DNA of 64,000 bases from Labilibacter marinus (GCF_001659685.2 NZ_LXYE02000054.1:34524-98523); one strand, 5' to 3'. Shown: positions 17,913 to 27,181, counted from the first letter of the stretch. A program made the numbers and translations. The notes: generated by a model not told the origin, from the letters alone.

Positions 17913-18344
17913 TTATTTACCTAAAAGCTCATTTGCGCTATGAATAGAAATAGATAGTTTTTTAGCCATTTCATCTCCCAGTTTATCGGTGTATAAATCG
18001 TGTAAAATATTTAATGACTGTTCAATAATCGCTTTAAACTCAAACCCTTTTTCTGTGGGGAAAACGCTAACCACTCGACCTTCTTTTTTTCTTTCAATTA
18101 AACCCATTTTTAATAGCTTTTCTATAAAGCGAGTTACGGTAGATGCTTCTAGGTTCATTCGTTTACCTATTTTGTGTTGGTTTAATCCAGGATCATCCAA
18201 TATTACCAACATAACATAAGCATATGCAGGTGGTATTCCTGTCATTTTAAAGGCCTCATCTGCCAATTTATTTAAATATCGAGTTAAAGAATTTGCCGTA
18301 AAATATAAGCAACTCTCTACGTTTGAACTGTTACAAGTACTCAT
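17913..18344 (-). CDS. MarR-family transcriptional regulator
   Basis: This is a winged-helix regulator of 143 aa. The MarR core is clear: DPGLNQHKIGKRMNLEASTVTRFIEKL (recognition helix region, residues about 52-78) followed by the wing KKEGRVVSVFPTEKG. Two Cys residues (C4 and C12) sit in the N-terminal arm and could make it redox-responsive as in OhrR-type regulators (inference). It is convergent with the OpuAC-like gene and is transcribed in the same direction as, and just after, the AraC-type gene. Confidence 0.88.
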   Translation of the reverse strand: MSTCNSSNVESCLYFTANSLTRYLNKLADEAFKMTGIPPAYAYVMLVILDDPGLNQHKIGKRMNLEASTVTRFIEKLLKMGLIERKKEGRVVSVFPTEKGFEFKAIIEQSLNILHDLYTDKLGDEMAKKLSISIHSANELLGK

Positions 18345-18375
18345 GATTTTTAGTTAACAGTGAATAGTCACTGGT

Positions 18376-19230
18376 TTAAGAACAGCAAACCTGTCCGCTT
18401 TTTTTAAATTCTTTAACCGTCATGCCATATGCCTTTTTAAACGAACGGGATAGATGACTGCTGTCTGTGAAATTAAGCTGGAAGGCAATTTCTTTTAAGC
18501 TTAGATCGGTGTGTAATATTTTAGTTTCAACTATTTTTAATTTCGATTTTATAATATAATCTGCCAAACTTACACCTGCTTGTTTTTTAAAATATTCAGA
18601 AAAGTATGATTTAGAGATGCTAAATTTATCTGCTAAAGCAGGAATACGAAGATTATCTCCTTCAAAAATATGAGTGTTAATATACCTTAGTATCTCACCA
18701 AAGCGATTATCTATTTCGTTGGCTTGTTCTACATAACGTTTTTCAATGCTACGAGCCAAAATATTTAAAATAGAAAAGATTGATCCATTAATGATGGCAT
18801 TTGAATAACTATCAGAAGCCAAATATTCTTGATAAATGGATTTGATGTTATGAATAATAAATTGCCTTTCTCTATCGGTTGAAATAATATCTCCAGGAAC
18901 TTTATTGTAATTGGCTAATATGTATGCAATTCTATCAAACCAAGCATTATAGTTAGTTAGTCCATCATCGGTAATAAAATAATTATCGGTAAAACGGATA
19001 AAATAAAAACGAGAAGTTTCCTTAATCTTAAAGGAGTGACAATCTAAAGGAGGCAATAGAAATATGTTGCCAGCTTGATACTCAAATTCATGCTGGTTAA
19101 TACACTGCAAACCTGACCCTTCTTCTACATATACAATTTCAAAGAAGTTATGCTTGTGTGGTCGCTTACCCCAACTAGTTAATTCCTCTACATGTATTTC
19201 AAATACTTTATGAACGGATTCTGTAATCAT
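18376..19230 (-). CDS. AraC-family transcriptional regulator
   Basis: This 284-aa regulator has an N-terminal cupin sensor domain ([16 protein letters not shown] near the start, then AGNIFLLPP) and a C-terminal AraC double helix-turn-helix ([20 protein letters not shown] and the second unit up to [18 protein letters not shown]). It binds a small ligand through the cupin and activates or represses nearby genes. The ATG at 19230 is preferred to an upstream TTG at 19257. It is divergent from the monooxygenase gene at 19450. The region between them holds two GTACAATT copies exactly 21 bp apart, the spacing expected for AraC-type half sites, so that gene is the best candidate target. Confidence 0.88.
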   Translation of the reverse strand: MITESVHKVFEIHVEELTSWGKRPHKHNFFEIVYVEEGSGLQCINQHEFEYQAGNIFLLPPLDCHSFKIKETSRFYFIRFTDNYFITDDGLTNYNAWFDRIAYILANYNKVPGDIISTDRERQFIIHNIKSIYQEYLASDSYSNAIINGSIFSILNILARSIEKRYVEQANEIDNRFGEILRYINTHIFEGDNLRIPALADKFSISKSYFSEYFKKQAGVSLADYIIKSKLKIVETKILHTDLSLKEIAFQLNFTDSSHLSRSFKKAYGMTVKEFKKSGQVCCS

Positions 19231-19324
19231 GGTATTAATATTGGTTTGTATGTGCAAATATAGGTATTATTCATCTTTAAATGAGTTAACTGTTTGTTAA
19301 TGTTGAATACGTATTGTTTATTAC

Positions 19325-19388
19325 TTGTATTAGTACAATTCTAACCTTTATATGTACAATTTTGACTGCATGAGCTTGTTTATCTTTG
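19325..19388 (+). promoter_or_regulatory. AraC-type direct repeats and -7 box (copy C)
   Basis: GTACAATT occurs at 19333-19340 and 19354-19361, 21 bp apart (two helical turns). The first copy is part of a spaced dyad TTGTA-TTAG-TACAA (19325-19338) related to copies A and B. The second abuts TTTG (19361-19364), and TATCTTTG (19381-19388) is a perfect TAnnTTTG -7 box. The layout fits an activator site overlapping the -33 region. Confidence 0.55.
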
Positions 19389-19390
19389 TT

Positions 19391-19417
19391 ATACCAATTT
19401 CATAATACAATTGGTAT
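19391..19417 (+). promoter_or_regulatory. Inverted repeat in the 5' leader of the ABM gene
   Basis: ATACCAATT (19391-19399) and AATTGGTAT (19409-19417) are perfect 9-bp arms with a 9-bp spacer. They lie just after the -7 box and upstream of the ATG at 19450. A second operator or a leader hairpin are both possible. Confidence 0.45.
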
Positions 19418-19449
19418 TATACAGCAATAAACCATTAAGGATAAAAATC

Positions 19450-19746
19450 ATGGAAAACCAAAAATTAACAATCGTAGCTAGAATATTAGCAAAAGACGAA
19501 AAAAGAGATTTAGTAAAAACGGAGTTACTTAAATTAATTGATGTAACTAGGGTTGAAGAAGGGTGTATCAATTATGATTTACATCAGGACAATGAAAATC
19601 CTAACTTTTTTCTTTTTTACGAGAATTGGAAAAACAAAGAATTATGGCAAAAGCATATGGGTAATCAGCATTTAGCCGATTATTTGAAAGCAACTGAAGG
19701 TGCAGTGGAGGAGTTTATTGTTCATGAAATGACAAATATTGAGTAA
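19450..19746 (+). CDS. Antibiotic biosynthesis monooxygenase (ABM) domain protein
   Basis: This is a 98-aa dimeric ferredoxin-like-fold protein of the ABM/YgiN type. Visible signatures are LTIVARILAKDEKRD at the start, then EEGCINYDLHQDNENPNFFLFYENWKNKE with the conserved Glu-Gly-Cys and Trp, and a C-terminal FIVHEM. Such proteins act as quinol or polyketide monooxygenases or as stress-related enzymes. The ATG at 19450 is used rather than a TTG at 19411. It is divergent from the AraC gene and probably regulated by it. A terminator follows. Confidence 0.88.
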   Translation: MENQKLTIVARILAKDEKRDLVKTELLKLIDVTRVEEGCINYDLHQDNENPNFFLFYENWKNKELWQKHMGNQHLADYLKATEGAVEEFIVHEMTNIE

Positions 19747-19752
19747 TTGTTA

Positions 19753-19786
19753 AAACCTCTCAGTTTATGATTAGACTGAGAGGTTT
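19753..19786. terminator. Bidirectional terminator
   Basis: A perfect 12-bp stem (19753-19764 with 19775-19786) and 10-base loop lie between convergent genes (ABM + and thioesterase -). Confidence 0.85.
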
Positions 19787-19792
19787 GTTGTT

Positions 19793-20200
19793 TTATTTTT
19801 TCTGAGCAGCTAGGGCATCTACTATTTCTTGGCAAATACCTAGTCGGCCATTGATTAAAGTTGTAGAAGTAATTACGCCTTTTAAACAAAGTTTTTCATC
19901 CGGCAAGCGATATATATCTTGATAAAACATATATTTTACGCCCTTGTGTTCGCACCTTAGTTTAACCACGAATTTATCATTACTTCTTAGCGGATATTTG
20001 TATTGCATATCGGCTCTAGCCACTACGGCCATAATACCTTTTTCAAATAATTCGGTAAAATTTAGACCTATAGTATCTAAAAATTCATGGCGTGTATGCT
20101 CCAAATAATTTTGGTATACCGAGTTATTGACTACCCCCTGTAAATCACATTCGTAATCTCTAACTTTAAATTCTAATTCGTAATCGTATATTGTTTCCAT
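19793..20200 (-). CDS. Acyl-CoA thioesterase (4HBT/YbgC type)
   Basis: This is a hotdog-fold thioesterase of 135 aa. The start FKVRDYECDLQGVVNNSVYQNYLEHTR carries the 4HBT motif with the conserved Asp (D in CDLQG) and the Asn/Tyr pattern, and YKYPLRSNDKFVV marks the central strand. It probably cleaves acyl-CoA or acyl-ACP thioesters in the cytoplasm. It lies 44 bp downstream of the threonine aldolase stop only in map order: both are on the minus strand, with the aldolase transcribed first, so co-transcription is possible. Confidence 0.85.
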   Translation of the reverse strand: METIYDYELEFKVRDYECDLQGVVNNSVYQNYLEHTRHEFLDTIGLNFTELFEKGIMAVVARADMQYKYPLRSNDKFVVKLRCEHKGVKYMFYQDIYRLPDEKLCLKGVITSTTLINGRLGICQEIVDALAAQKK

Positions 20201-20244
20201 GATTTTTGTTTTGAGGATTATAACTTTTCGAAAGTGCCCTTTAC

Positions 20245-21282
20245 TTAAACTAATACGGAGAGCTTTTCTTTAATGAGCTGTACAAAAGTATTGATATCTT
20301 CTTCCTGTGTATCAAAGGAAGTCATCCAACGTACTTCTGACTTTTCAGGATCCCACATATAAAAAAAGAATTCTTGTTGCAAAGGTTCGATTATTTGAGA
20401 TGGAACAATAGCAAAAACACCATTGCTCTCTACTTTTTGAGTGATTTTAACTTGCGGAATATCCTTTAATTTATCGGCTAGCTTTTTAGCCATGGTATTG
20501 GCATGAGCGGCGTTTCGCTTCCATAAATCATTGCTTAATAAGGCTTCAAACTGTGCGGCCGTATATCGCATTTTAGAATGCAGCTGAGCGGTTTGTTTGC
20601 GGATGTATTTTACCGCTTCTGTATTTTTACCAAAAAAGATCACAGCCTCGCCATACATCAAACCATTTTTTGTACCTCCAAACGAAAGTACATCTACACC
20701 AGCATCAACAGTCATCTCTTTAAATGAACACCCTAAAGCTGCAACGGCATTAGAAATACGCGCACCATCCATGTGTAAATACATATCATTATTGTGCGCA
20801 TAATCAGCAATTTCCTTTATTTCATCAATACTATACAAGGTTCCTAATTCGGTAGCTTGTGTAATGCTTATTATTTTTGGTTGCGAGTGATGTTCAAAAC
20901 CAATACCGTGCATGTAGGTTTTGATACCTTCAACGCTTAATTTGCCATCTTCAGTTTTAACAGGCAGCAACTTACAACCCGAATGTTTTTCTGGAGCTCC
21001 ACATTCATCTACATTGATATGTGCCGTTTCTGGGCAAATAACCGCATGATAGGGGCTGGCCAAAGCCTGAATAGCAATAACATTGGCTCCGGTTCCATTA
21101 TAAGCAAAATAAACATCGGTAGCTTCGCCAAATATTTCCTTAAACTTAAGTATGGTTCGTTGGGTAACTTCATCGTCACCATAACCTACTGCATGACCCT
21201 TATTTACATTAGCCATGGCTTCAAGTATTTCAGGATGAACACCTGAGTTATTATCGCTGGCAAAACCTCTAATTTGTGACAT
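20245..21282 (-). CDS. Low-specificity L-threonine aldolase
   Basis: This PLP-dependent fold type I enzyme cleaves L-threonine/allo-threonine to glycine and acetaldehyde. It has 345 aa from the ATG at 21282 (a longer TTG start at 21327 is unlikely because it crosses the upstream terminator). Signatures are GFASDNNSGVHPEIL at the start, YGDDEVT, the aspartate region HMDGARISNA and the PLP lysine in SFGGTKNGLM. The downstream part forms the small domain. It lies 44 bp before the thioesterase gene. Confidence 0.9.
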   Translation of the reverse strand: MSQIRGFASDNNSGVHPEILEAMANVNKGHAVGYGDDEVTQRTILKFKEIFGEATDVYFAYNGTGANVIAIQALASPYHAVICPETAHINVDECGAPEKHSGCKLLPVKTEDGKLSVEGIKTYMHGIGFEHHSQPKIISITQATELGTLYSIDEIKEIADYAHNNDMYLHMDGARISNAVAALGCSFKEMTVDAGVDVLSFGGTKNGLMYGEAVIFFGKNTEAVKYIRKQTAQLHSKMRYTAAQFEALLSNDLWKRNAAHANTMAKKLADKLKDIPQVKITQKVESNGVFAIVPSQIIEPLQQEFFFYMWDPEKSEVRWMTSFDTQEEDINTFVQLIKEKLSVLV

Positions 21283-21323
21283 ATTGTAAAATTTAAAGTC
21301 CGAATTTGCAAAGAAATATTGAA

Positions 21324-21355
21324 ACAAAAAAAGCCGAAACGCATGGTTTCGACTT
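21324..21355 (-). terminator. Terminator after the glutathione peroxidase gene
   Basis: Read on the minus strand, AAGTCGAAAC and GTTTCGGCTT pair with one mismatch around a 5-base loop and are followed by a T run. It separates the peroxidase from the aldolase. Confidence 0.75.
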
Positions 21356-21430
21356 TTAATACATGTTATTAATATTCTATCCGCATAAAGGTTATATTTT
21401 CAACTTTACACTTTTAAGTTTCAACTATTT

Positions 21431-21976
21431 TTAGCCTTCAATCCAATTAATAATTTCTTCGCTATCAGGTTTTGTTTTGGGTGATACTACTTTAACTAGT
21501 TTACCCGATTCATCAATTAAATATTTCTGAAAATTCCATTTTACATTACTGTCTTCTACACCGTTTTTTTCTTTTTGTGTAAGCCATTGGTAAATAGGTG
21601 CCATATCATCACCTTTTACAGAAATTTTAGCCATCATAGGAAAAGTAACCCCATAGTTTAGTGTACAGAATTCTCTAATTTCTTTCGCATTACCTGGCTC
21701 TTGTTTCATAAAATTGTTGGCAGGAAAACCTACAATTACAAAATCATCTCCACCGTATTTTTTATAGATAGCTTCCAATTGTTCGTACTGACCTGTTAAT
21801 CCACATTTAGAAGCGGTGTTGACAACCAGTACTTTTTTCCCTTTAAGCTGAGATAAAGCAAATTCTTCACCTTCAAGAGTTTTAACTGTAAAATCGTGAA
21901 ATGATTGTTGTGCATGCAGTGTCATCGCACTAACAATAAGCATGACTATTAATGTTAAACTTTTATATGTTTTCAT
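21431..21976 (-). CDS. Exported glutathione peroxidase-family thiol peroxidase
   Basis: This is a 181-aa member of the glutathione peroxidase family with a signal peptide (ends near LHAQ), so it is expected in the periplasm. Peroxidatic Cys58 sits in NTASKCGLTGQY. FPANNF and KWNFQKYL supply the Gln-site region and the Trp/Asn of the active site (the classic Gln position is within the GFPANNFMKQEPG stretch). A later Cys in REFCTLNYG may be the resolving Cys, as in thioredoxin-dependent members. The ATG at 21976 is chosen because the signal peptide starts there, and an upstream ATG at 22000 only adds eight residues. It reduces hydroperoxides. Confidence 0.9.
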   Translation of the reverse strand: MKTYKSLTLIVMLIVSAMTLHAQQSFHDFTVKTLEGEEFALSQLKGKKVLVVNTASKCGLTGQYEQLEAIYKKYGGDDFVIVGFPANNFMKQEPGNAKEIREFCTLNYGVTFPMMAKISVKGDDMAPIYQWLTQKEKNGVEDSNVKWNFQKYLIDESGKLVKVVSPKTKPDSEEIINWIEG

Positions 21977-22127
21977 ATTGGATAATTTTAATTCAAACAT
22001 ATAACCTCATTGATATGTATTTTGTTTAAAGAGTACGAAAGGATTTGATACAAAATAACTTGGTTCTACGGGCAAGTGTAACTCGCGCACTGTACCATAC
22101 TTATTATCAGAACTGGACGAGTAGGAG

Positions 22128-22160
22128 CAAAAAAAATCCGATACAAAAAGCATCGGATTT
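22128..22160 (-). terminator. Terminator after trpB
   Basis: AAATCCGAT (22134-22142) pairs with ATCGGATTT (22152-22160), and on the minus strand a T run follows. Confidence 0.85.
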
Positions 22161-22182
22161 TAAAATTGTAGGAAGTAATGCA

Positions 22183-23412
22183 CTACAAGCCATAATCGTT
22201 TCCGTATTTCTCTACTACGTAATCAATATCTTTATCTCCTCTTCCAGATAAATTAACCACAATGGTTTGATCCTTTGGAAGGTCAGCTGCTATTTTTATG
22301 GCATAGGCCACAGCATGGGCACTTTCCAATGCAGGAATAATTCCTTCGTAGCGCGATAATTCAAAGAAAGCATCAATCGCCTCTTTATCTGTAATGCTAT
22401 CATAATTTACGCGCTTAATGTCTTTTAAATAACTATGTTGCGGTCCAACACCTGGGTAGTCTAAACCACTAGCAACGGTATTTACAGGAGCGGGTTCTCC
22501 ATTTTCATCCTGTAATAAATAACATTTAAAGCCGTGTATCATACCGGGCTTGCCAAGACTTAAGGTGGCGGCATGCTCTCCGGTTTTAAAACTAGTTCCT
22601 GCTGGCTCTATTCCATGAATTTTCACCGATTCATCATCCAAAAATGCAGAGAAAATACCAATGGCATTAGAACCTCCACCTACGCATGCTACTACATTAT
22701 CAGGAGCTTTACCTTCGGCTTCTAATATTTGCTCTTTGGCTTCAACTCCTACAATAGATTGAAAGTCGCGCACCATCATAGGAAATGGATGTGGACCAAC
22801 AACAGAACCTATGGCGTATAGTTGGTTGACTGGGTCTTTTAGGTAAGCCTCAAAAGCAGCGTCAACAGCCTCTTTTAATGTTTTTAAACCGTGTGTTGCA
22901 GGTATAACTTTGGCGCCTAAAATTCCCATTCTAACAACATTAGGATGTTCCTTTTTAATATCTACTTCGCCCATGTAAATATCGCACTCCAAGCCCACTA
23001 GTGCTGCAGCAGTTGCTAACGCTACGCCATGCTGTCCTGCACCCGTTTCTGCAATTAATTTCTTTTTGCCCATTTTCTTGGCCAAAAGGGCTTCTCCTAA
23101 ACAATGGTTTATTTTGTGTGCACCAGTATGGTTAAGGTCTTCTCTTTTAAGATAAATTTTTGCTCCTCCCAGTTTGTTGGTAAGATTCTTGGCGTAGAAT
23201 AGGGGAGAAGGACGACCAGTGTAGTGTTTTTGTAAGTATAATAACTCCTCCTTAAAAACAGGATCGTCTTTAATTTTTTGGTAGGCATCTGTTATTTCCT
23301 GCATTAATGGCTCTAGCATTGGAGGAACAAAACGTCCACCATATTCGCCAAAAAAGCCATTTTTATCAGGCATTACAGAAGCATCCAATAATGCTTTATC
23401 AACTTTTTCCAT
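22183..23412 (-). CDS. trpB: Tryptophan synthase beta chain (orphan copy)
   Basis: This PLP enzyme condenses indole with serine to tryptophan. The 409-aa sequence carries [13 protein letters not shown], the PLP lysine K100 in HTGAHKINH, the catalytic ETGAGQHG motif, the phosphate-binding GGGSNAIG and the late SGRGDKD. The position after the lysine reads NH where trpA-partnered enzymes usually have NN. No trpA or other trp gene is adjacent, so this may be a stand-alone indole-salvaging copy (inference) rather than half of a complex. A terminator follows, and the C_GCAxxG_C_C gene lies 87 bp upstream on the same strand. Confidence 0.95.
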   Translation of the reverse strand: MEKVDKALLDASVMPDKNGFFGEYGGRFVPPMLEPLMQEITDAYQKIKDDPVFKEELLYLQKHYTGRPSPLFYAKNLTNKLGGAKIYLKREDLNHTGAHKINHCLGEALLAKKMGKKKLIAETGAGQHGVALATAAALVGLECDIYMGEVDIKKEHPNVVRMGILGAKVIPATHGLKTLKEAVDAAFEAYLKDPVNQLYAIGSVVGPHPFPMMVRDFQSIVGVEAKEQILEAEGKAPDNVVACVGGGSNAIGIFSAFLDDESVKIHGIEPAGTSFKTGEHAATLSLGKPGMIHGFKCYLLQDENGEPAPVNTVASGLDYPGVGPQHSYLKDIKRVNYDSITDKEAIDAFFELSRYEGIIPALESAHAVAYAIKIAADLPKDQTIVVNLSGRGDKDIDYVVEKYGNDYGL

Positions 23413-23499
23413 ATACTTATTTATTCAAATTGGTATTAATTATAAGGTGAACACAATAATAAAAGATTAAATCGACAAAGCAAAAAAAGCGATTACAAT

Positions 23500-23952
23500 C
23501 TACTCGGGCTTGGAATGGATAATCTCATCCATGATTTCTACTGCCGACATAACCAACTTAGGGCATAAGCTATTAAATAATCCCGATTCCACAGCTTTCG
23601 CTTTTTCTTCCGGTATGCTCATGTCATATCCTAATAAATCGCAGCATTGCGAAGAACCATTTTGCCTTTCAAACTCCTTTAAAAAGGCTTGTGCTTTATT
23701 GTACATGGCTGGTTTGTTAGCAGTTTGCGCCTCCGTATATCCTTCATAAACGCCCAATGCCATTAATGCACCAGTAATTGCACCACATGTTTTTCCTTGC
23801 TGTGCTATGCCCCCTCCAAAAGCGGAGGACATCATTTCTAAAGCATTTACATCTAATTTATCCGAAGCAAGTCCTATCAAAGCAGATTGCGCACAATTGC
23901 AGTTGTTGCTGAATTTATCCTGAGCTAGTTTAAGTTTGTCTTTTAAAGTCAT
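23500..23952 (-). CDS. C_GCAxxG_C_C family redox protein
   Basis: This 150-aa protein matches the C_GCAxxG_C_C family (PF09719 from memory). The Cys pattern CNCAQSALIGL, the glycine-rich FGGGIAQQGKTCGAITGAL segment and the late C-C pair in SSQCCDLLGYD are all visible, with another Cys in SLCPKLV. The family is thought to be a redox or metal-binding protein with no settled function. There is no export signal. It is upstream of trpB on the same strand. Confidence 0.88.
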   Translation of the reverse strand: MTLKDKLKLAQDKFSNNCNCAQSALIGLASDKLDVNALEMMSSAFGGGIAQQGKTCGAITGALMALGVYEGYTEAQTANKPAMYNKAQAFLKEFERQNGSSQCCDLLGYDMSIPEEKAKAVESGLFNSLCPKLVMSAVEIMDEIIHSKPE

Positions 23953-24320
23953 AATTATAAATGTTACTGGTTCGTTAGTTATTAGTCATTGATTCGATTT
24001 ACCATGCTAATCACTAGCTATTGTTTACAAAATTGGAGCTTAAAAGTAATGAATATCCAAACTTGATTACTGTGTTACAGGAATGATTATGATGAAAGTA
24101 GCTAACTTGTAATCTTTCTAAATTAGTATTTTTTATGACCAATGTCATGTTTCTCTATTTAGTCGTAATCTATTCATATACACCTTATAGAAACTACGCC
24201 TGTTGTATTTTTTAATGCTTTTAAAATGCACATACCCCATTGGCATGAGGGGTGACGTTTTTAAATGTATACTTTTGCGGCGCATATTGAGAAAAATTAA
24301 CGCAAATTTTATTTATTATC
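23953..24320 (+). promoter_or_regulatory. Intergenic region with amt promoter
   Basis: This 368-bp gap separates the divergent redox-protein and amt genes. TACTTTTG at 24270-24277 is a perfect TAnnTTTG -7 box for amt. About 30 bp upstream lies a small GC-rich hairpin (CCCC...GGGG around 24236-24253). Nothing coding is seen. Confidence 0.5.
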
Positions 24321-25541
24321 ATGTTTGATACTGGAACAACAACATTTATGATGCTGGCCACTAGCTTGGTTATGCTCATGACTCCAGGATTGGCATTTTT
24401 TTATGGGGGCTTGGCCTGTAAAAGAAACATCCTTGGAGTAATGATACAAAGCTTTGTGTCACTTGGAATCACTACCATTTTATGGTGGGCTTTTGGTTAT
24501 TCTTTATGTTTTAGCGGAGGAGAGAACGCTATTATTGGGAATTTAGATAAAGCCTTTTTAAATGGTGTAGGCCTTGATTCACTTTATTCTGCAGACAAAA
24601 AATTTCCTGAATTGGTATTTGTATCCTATCAGATGATGTTTGCCATTATTACACCAGCATTGATTACTGGAGCTTTTGCCAATAGGGTAACTTTTAAAGC
24701 GTACCTACTATTTCTTATTTTTTGGCAGATTTTTGTTTACTACCCGTTTGTACATATGATTTGGGGTGGTGGAATTTTGGCCCATTGGGGAGTTTTAGAT
24801 TTTGCAGGAGGGATTGTTGTGCATGCCACAGCAGGTGCCGCCGCACTAGCCTCAGTGTTGTATGTTGGAAAGCGTCGTAATGTAGATTCTAAACCAAACA
24901 GTATTCCTTTGGTGGCTGTAGGTACAGGATTTCTTTGGTTTGGATGGTATGGTTTTAATGCTGGTTCAGAACTAGCTGTAAATGGAATTACTGCATTAGC
25001 TTTCTTAAATACAGATATTGCCGCATCCGTTGCAGCTGTTACCTGGTTAATTATTGAGTGGGTTAAAACCGATAAAAAGAAACCTAGTTTCATTGGACTT
25101 TTAACCGGATCTATAGCAGGTTTAGCTACTATAACTCCAGCTGCAGGCTATGTTACCATAAATACTGCTGTGTTAATAGGTGTAGTTGCTGGTGCTGGAT
25201 GCTACTTTGCAGTACAACTTAAAGAACGTCTTAAATGGGATGATGCTTTAGATGTATGGGGAGTTCATGGTGTTGGTGGTGTATTAGGAACCATTATGCT
25301 AGGACTATTCGCCACTAAAGCAGTAAATGCCAATGGGGCTGACGGTTTATTTTATGGTAATGCTTCCTTTTTAGTTAAAGAGTTAGTTGCCATATTGGTT
25401 TCCTCGGTTTACGCCTTTGGTTTTACATGGGTAATGTTAGTGGTTATTAATAAAATAACGCCAGTAAAAGTAAGTGCTGAAGAAGAAGAAATGGGATTAG
25501 ATGAAGCTATGCACGGAGAGATTGCACGAGATAGTTACTAA
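24321..25541 (+). CDS. amt: Ammonium transporter (Amt)
   Basis: This is an integral inner-membrane ammonium channel of 406 aa with about 11 helices. Family marks are the FFYGGLACKRN region of the first helices, the twin-His pore (H in VVHATAGAAAL and H in VWGVHGVGGVLG) and WFGWYGFNAGSEL. It has no N-terminal signal peptide, as is usual for Bacteroidota Amt. A GlnK gene is not adjacent. A strong terminator follows. Expression is probably nitrogen-regulated from the -7 box at 24270. Confidence 0.95.
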   Translation: MFDTGTTTFMMLATSLVMLMTPGLAFFYGGLACKRNILGVMIQSFVSLGITTILWWAFGYSLCFSGGENAIIGNLDKAFLNGVGLDSLYSADKKFPELVFVSYQMMFAIITPALITGAFANRVTFKAYLLFLIFWQIFVYYPFVHMIWGGGILAHWGVLDFAGGIVVHATAGAAALASVLYVGKRRNVDSKPNSIPLVAVGTGFLWFGWYGFNAGSELAVNGITALAFLNTDIAASVAAVTWLIIEWVKTDKKKPSFIGLLTGSIAGLATITPAAGYVTINTAVLIGVVAGAGCYFAVQLKERLKWDDALDVWGVHGVGGVLGTIMLGLFATKAVNANGADGLFYGNASFLVKELVAILVSSVYAFGFTWVMLVVINKITPVKVSAEEEEMGLDEAMHGEIARDSY

Positions 25542-25563
25542 TTGTACAAAGAAATATTGAACA

Positions 25564-25605
25564 AAAACGCTCTTGGCATTATTTATGCTTAAGAGCGTTT
25601 TTTTT
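25564..25605 (+). terminator. Terminator after amt
   Basis: AAAACGCTCTT (25564-25574) pairs with AAGAGCGTTTT (25591-25601) and runs into a T tract. Confidence 0.9.
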
Positions 25606-25766
25606 ATAGCTAAAAATGCCGGTATTAAACCTGGGTGAATATGACAGATAAATAAGTATTGAGTTAGTTTTAAAAATGAAATACCGAATAATCAGCTATT
25701 TTTTATAATTTGCATATATAAAATATGCTTTTTTAGATTTATATTAATCAAACAAAATAACACTTT

Positions 25767-26360
25767 ATGGAATCATTTAGTTTTCAGCGACCATGGATCT
25801 CGGCAGTGCGAGGAATTTCTTATATTGCTTTAGGACTCTTTGCTATTATTCAAAAGCCCGACTCTTTTCAACCTTTGCTATTGATAATGGCTTTGTTAAT
25901 TGGTTTTATAGTAGTGCTTTCTTTAGGAGAAACTACTATCATGAAAAAAACGAAGTTAAAAGGAACTTTATTAGGTGTGTTTATCATTCATGTTTTTATA
26001 CTGGTGGTATTAATTCGCGCTTTTTTCTTTTATGAATCAGGTGCTTTTACGATAGAACGAGCACGATTTGCAGGTATTGTTGCGGTAATGGTAAGTGTAG
26101 GTTTTAACGTTGTACTTAATTTGATGGAATCTTTTGCTCTTATTCGTGCAAAAATTAAATTCTGGCCTATTTATATTATAGAAGCTATTTTGTCGCTGAT
26201 GTTAATGACTTTTATCTTTAGTTTGGTGAAAGGTATAAATCCTGTTTTTTTAGAAATGATAGGTTATTATAGTATTGGTTTCGGAGTCATTTCGATTCTC
26301 CTTACTAAAATTGTGTTGCAAGTTAATGCTATTCAATCCTCAGAATCGGATAATGATTAA
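25767..26360 (+). CDS. Multi-spanning membrane protein (DUF308/HdeD-like)
   Basis: This is a 197-aa integral membrane protein with about six hydrophobic helices and short loops, a layout like the HdeD/DUF308 family. The N-terminal FQRPWISAVRGISYIALGLFAI resembles that family's first helix. Function is unknown. A hairpin GCATAT/ATATGC with a T run lies just upstream (25712-25734) and could be an attenuator or a leftover terminator. A clear terminator follows the gene. Confidence 0.75.
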   Translation: MESFSFQRPWISAVRGISYIALGLFAIIQKPDSFQPLLLIMALLIGFIVVLSLGETTIMKKTKLKGTLLGVFIIHVFILVVLIRAFFFYESGAFTIERARFAGIVAVMVSVGFNVVLNLMESFALIRAKIKFWPIYIIEAILSLMLMTFIFSLVKGINPVFLEMIGYYSIGFGVISILLTKIVLQVNAIQSSESDND

Positions 26361-26391
26361 AAACAAATAGATATAATAATGATATATTAAA

Positions 26392-26423
26392 CAGCGCCTT
26401 GTTTCGTCAGAAGCAAGGCGCTG
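26392..26423 (+). terminator. Terminator after the DUF308-like gene
   Basis: A perfect 10-bp stem, CAGCGCCTTG with CAAGGCGCTG (26392-26401 and 26414-26423), has no long T run, only CTTTG. Confidence 0.7.
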
Positions 26424-26614
26424 CTTTGTGTATGTGTTTATGATCATGTTGATTATCGTTGAATTATTCAAACATATTTCTTTGTAAATTGAAAGGGGAA
26501 TTGCCAACAAGTAGCTACATTTTGAAAAGGATATTTTTTTTTCAACTCACCCAATAAAAATGCTATAATTATATGTTTTTTTGATACTTTTACGGCTCAA
26601 TATTAAAACCGATT

Positions 26615-27178
26615 ATGTCGCAAAAAACAGACCAACAGTTTGAGCATGTAATTAACGTCTGCAAAGATATTTTTGTAAAGAAGATGAAGGATTACGGCAC
26701 AGCTTGGCGAATTCTTCGTCCCTCTTCCATGACCGATCAAATTTTTATTAAAGCGCAGCGTATTCGAAGCATCGAAACCAAGGGAGTAACTAAGGTAGAT
26801 GAAGGTGTTCGCTCAGAGTTTATAGGAATAATCAATTACGCCGCAATGGCCATTATCCAACTTGAAAAAGGACCATCTGATCAACCAGAAATGGATAATG
26901 ATGAAGCTTTAAAAATGTATATAGATAATATATACAAAGCGAAGAACTTAATGTTGAATAAGAATCATGATTATGATGAGGCTTGGAGAAGCATGCGTAT
27001 TAGTTCTTTCACGGATTTGATATTAATGAAACTTCATCGTACCAAACAAATTGAAGATAACGAAGGGCAAACTATCATATCGGAAGGTATTGATGCCAAC
27101 TACCTTGATATGATTAATTATGCCATTTTTGCAATGATACAGTTAGACTTTCCTGACACGGAGACTCCCAAAGAATAA
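26615..27178 (+). CDS. DUF1599 protein, two internal repeats
   Basis: This 187-aa cytoplasmic protein consists of two copies of the DUF1599 repeat. Copy 1 (about 14-85) and copy 2 (about 110-180) share the pattern KxxDYxxAWRxxRxSSxTDxIxxKxxRxxxIE followed by INYAxxAMIQL. The family's function is unknown. It stands 3 bp before the DoxX/BT_3928-type gene, and tpiA follows, a gene order I remember as conserved across Bacteroidales. TACTTTTA at 26585-26592 is a probable -7 box. Confidence 0.9.
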   Translation: MSQKTDQQFEHVINVCKDIFVKKMKDYGTAWRILRPSSMTDQIFIKAQRIRSIETKGVTKVDEGVRSEFIGIINYAAMAIIQLEKGPSDQPEMDNDEALKMYIDNIYKAKNLMLNKNHDYDEAWRSMRISSFTDLILMKLHRTKQIEDNEGQTIISEGIDANYLDMINYAIFAMIQLDFPDTETPKE

Positions 27179-27181
27179 ATA

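Noticed and set aside
21283..21327. Upstream TTG start for the threonine aldolase
   Set aside because: It would overlap the terminator of the peroxidase gene.
24740..25093. 117-codon antisense ORF in amt
   Set aside because: It is a shadow of the helix-rich amt gene with no independent support.
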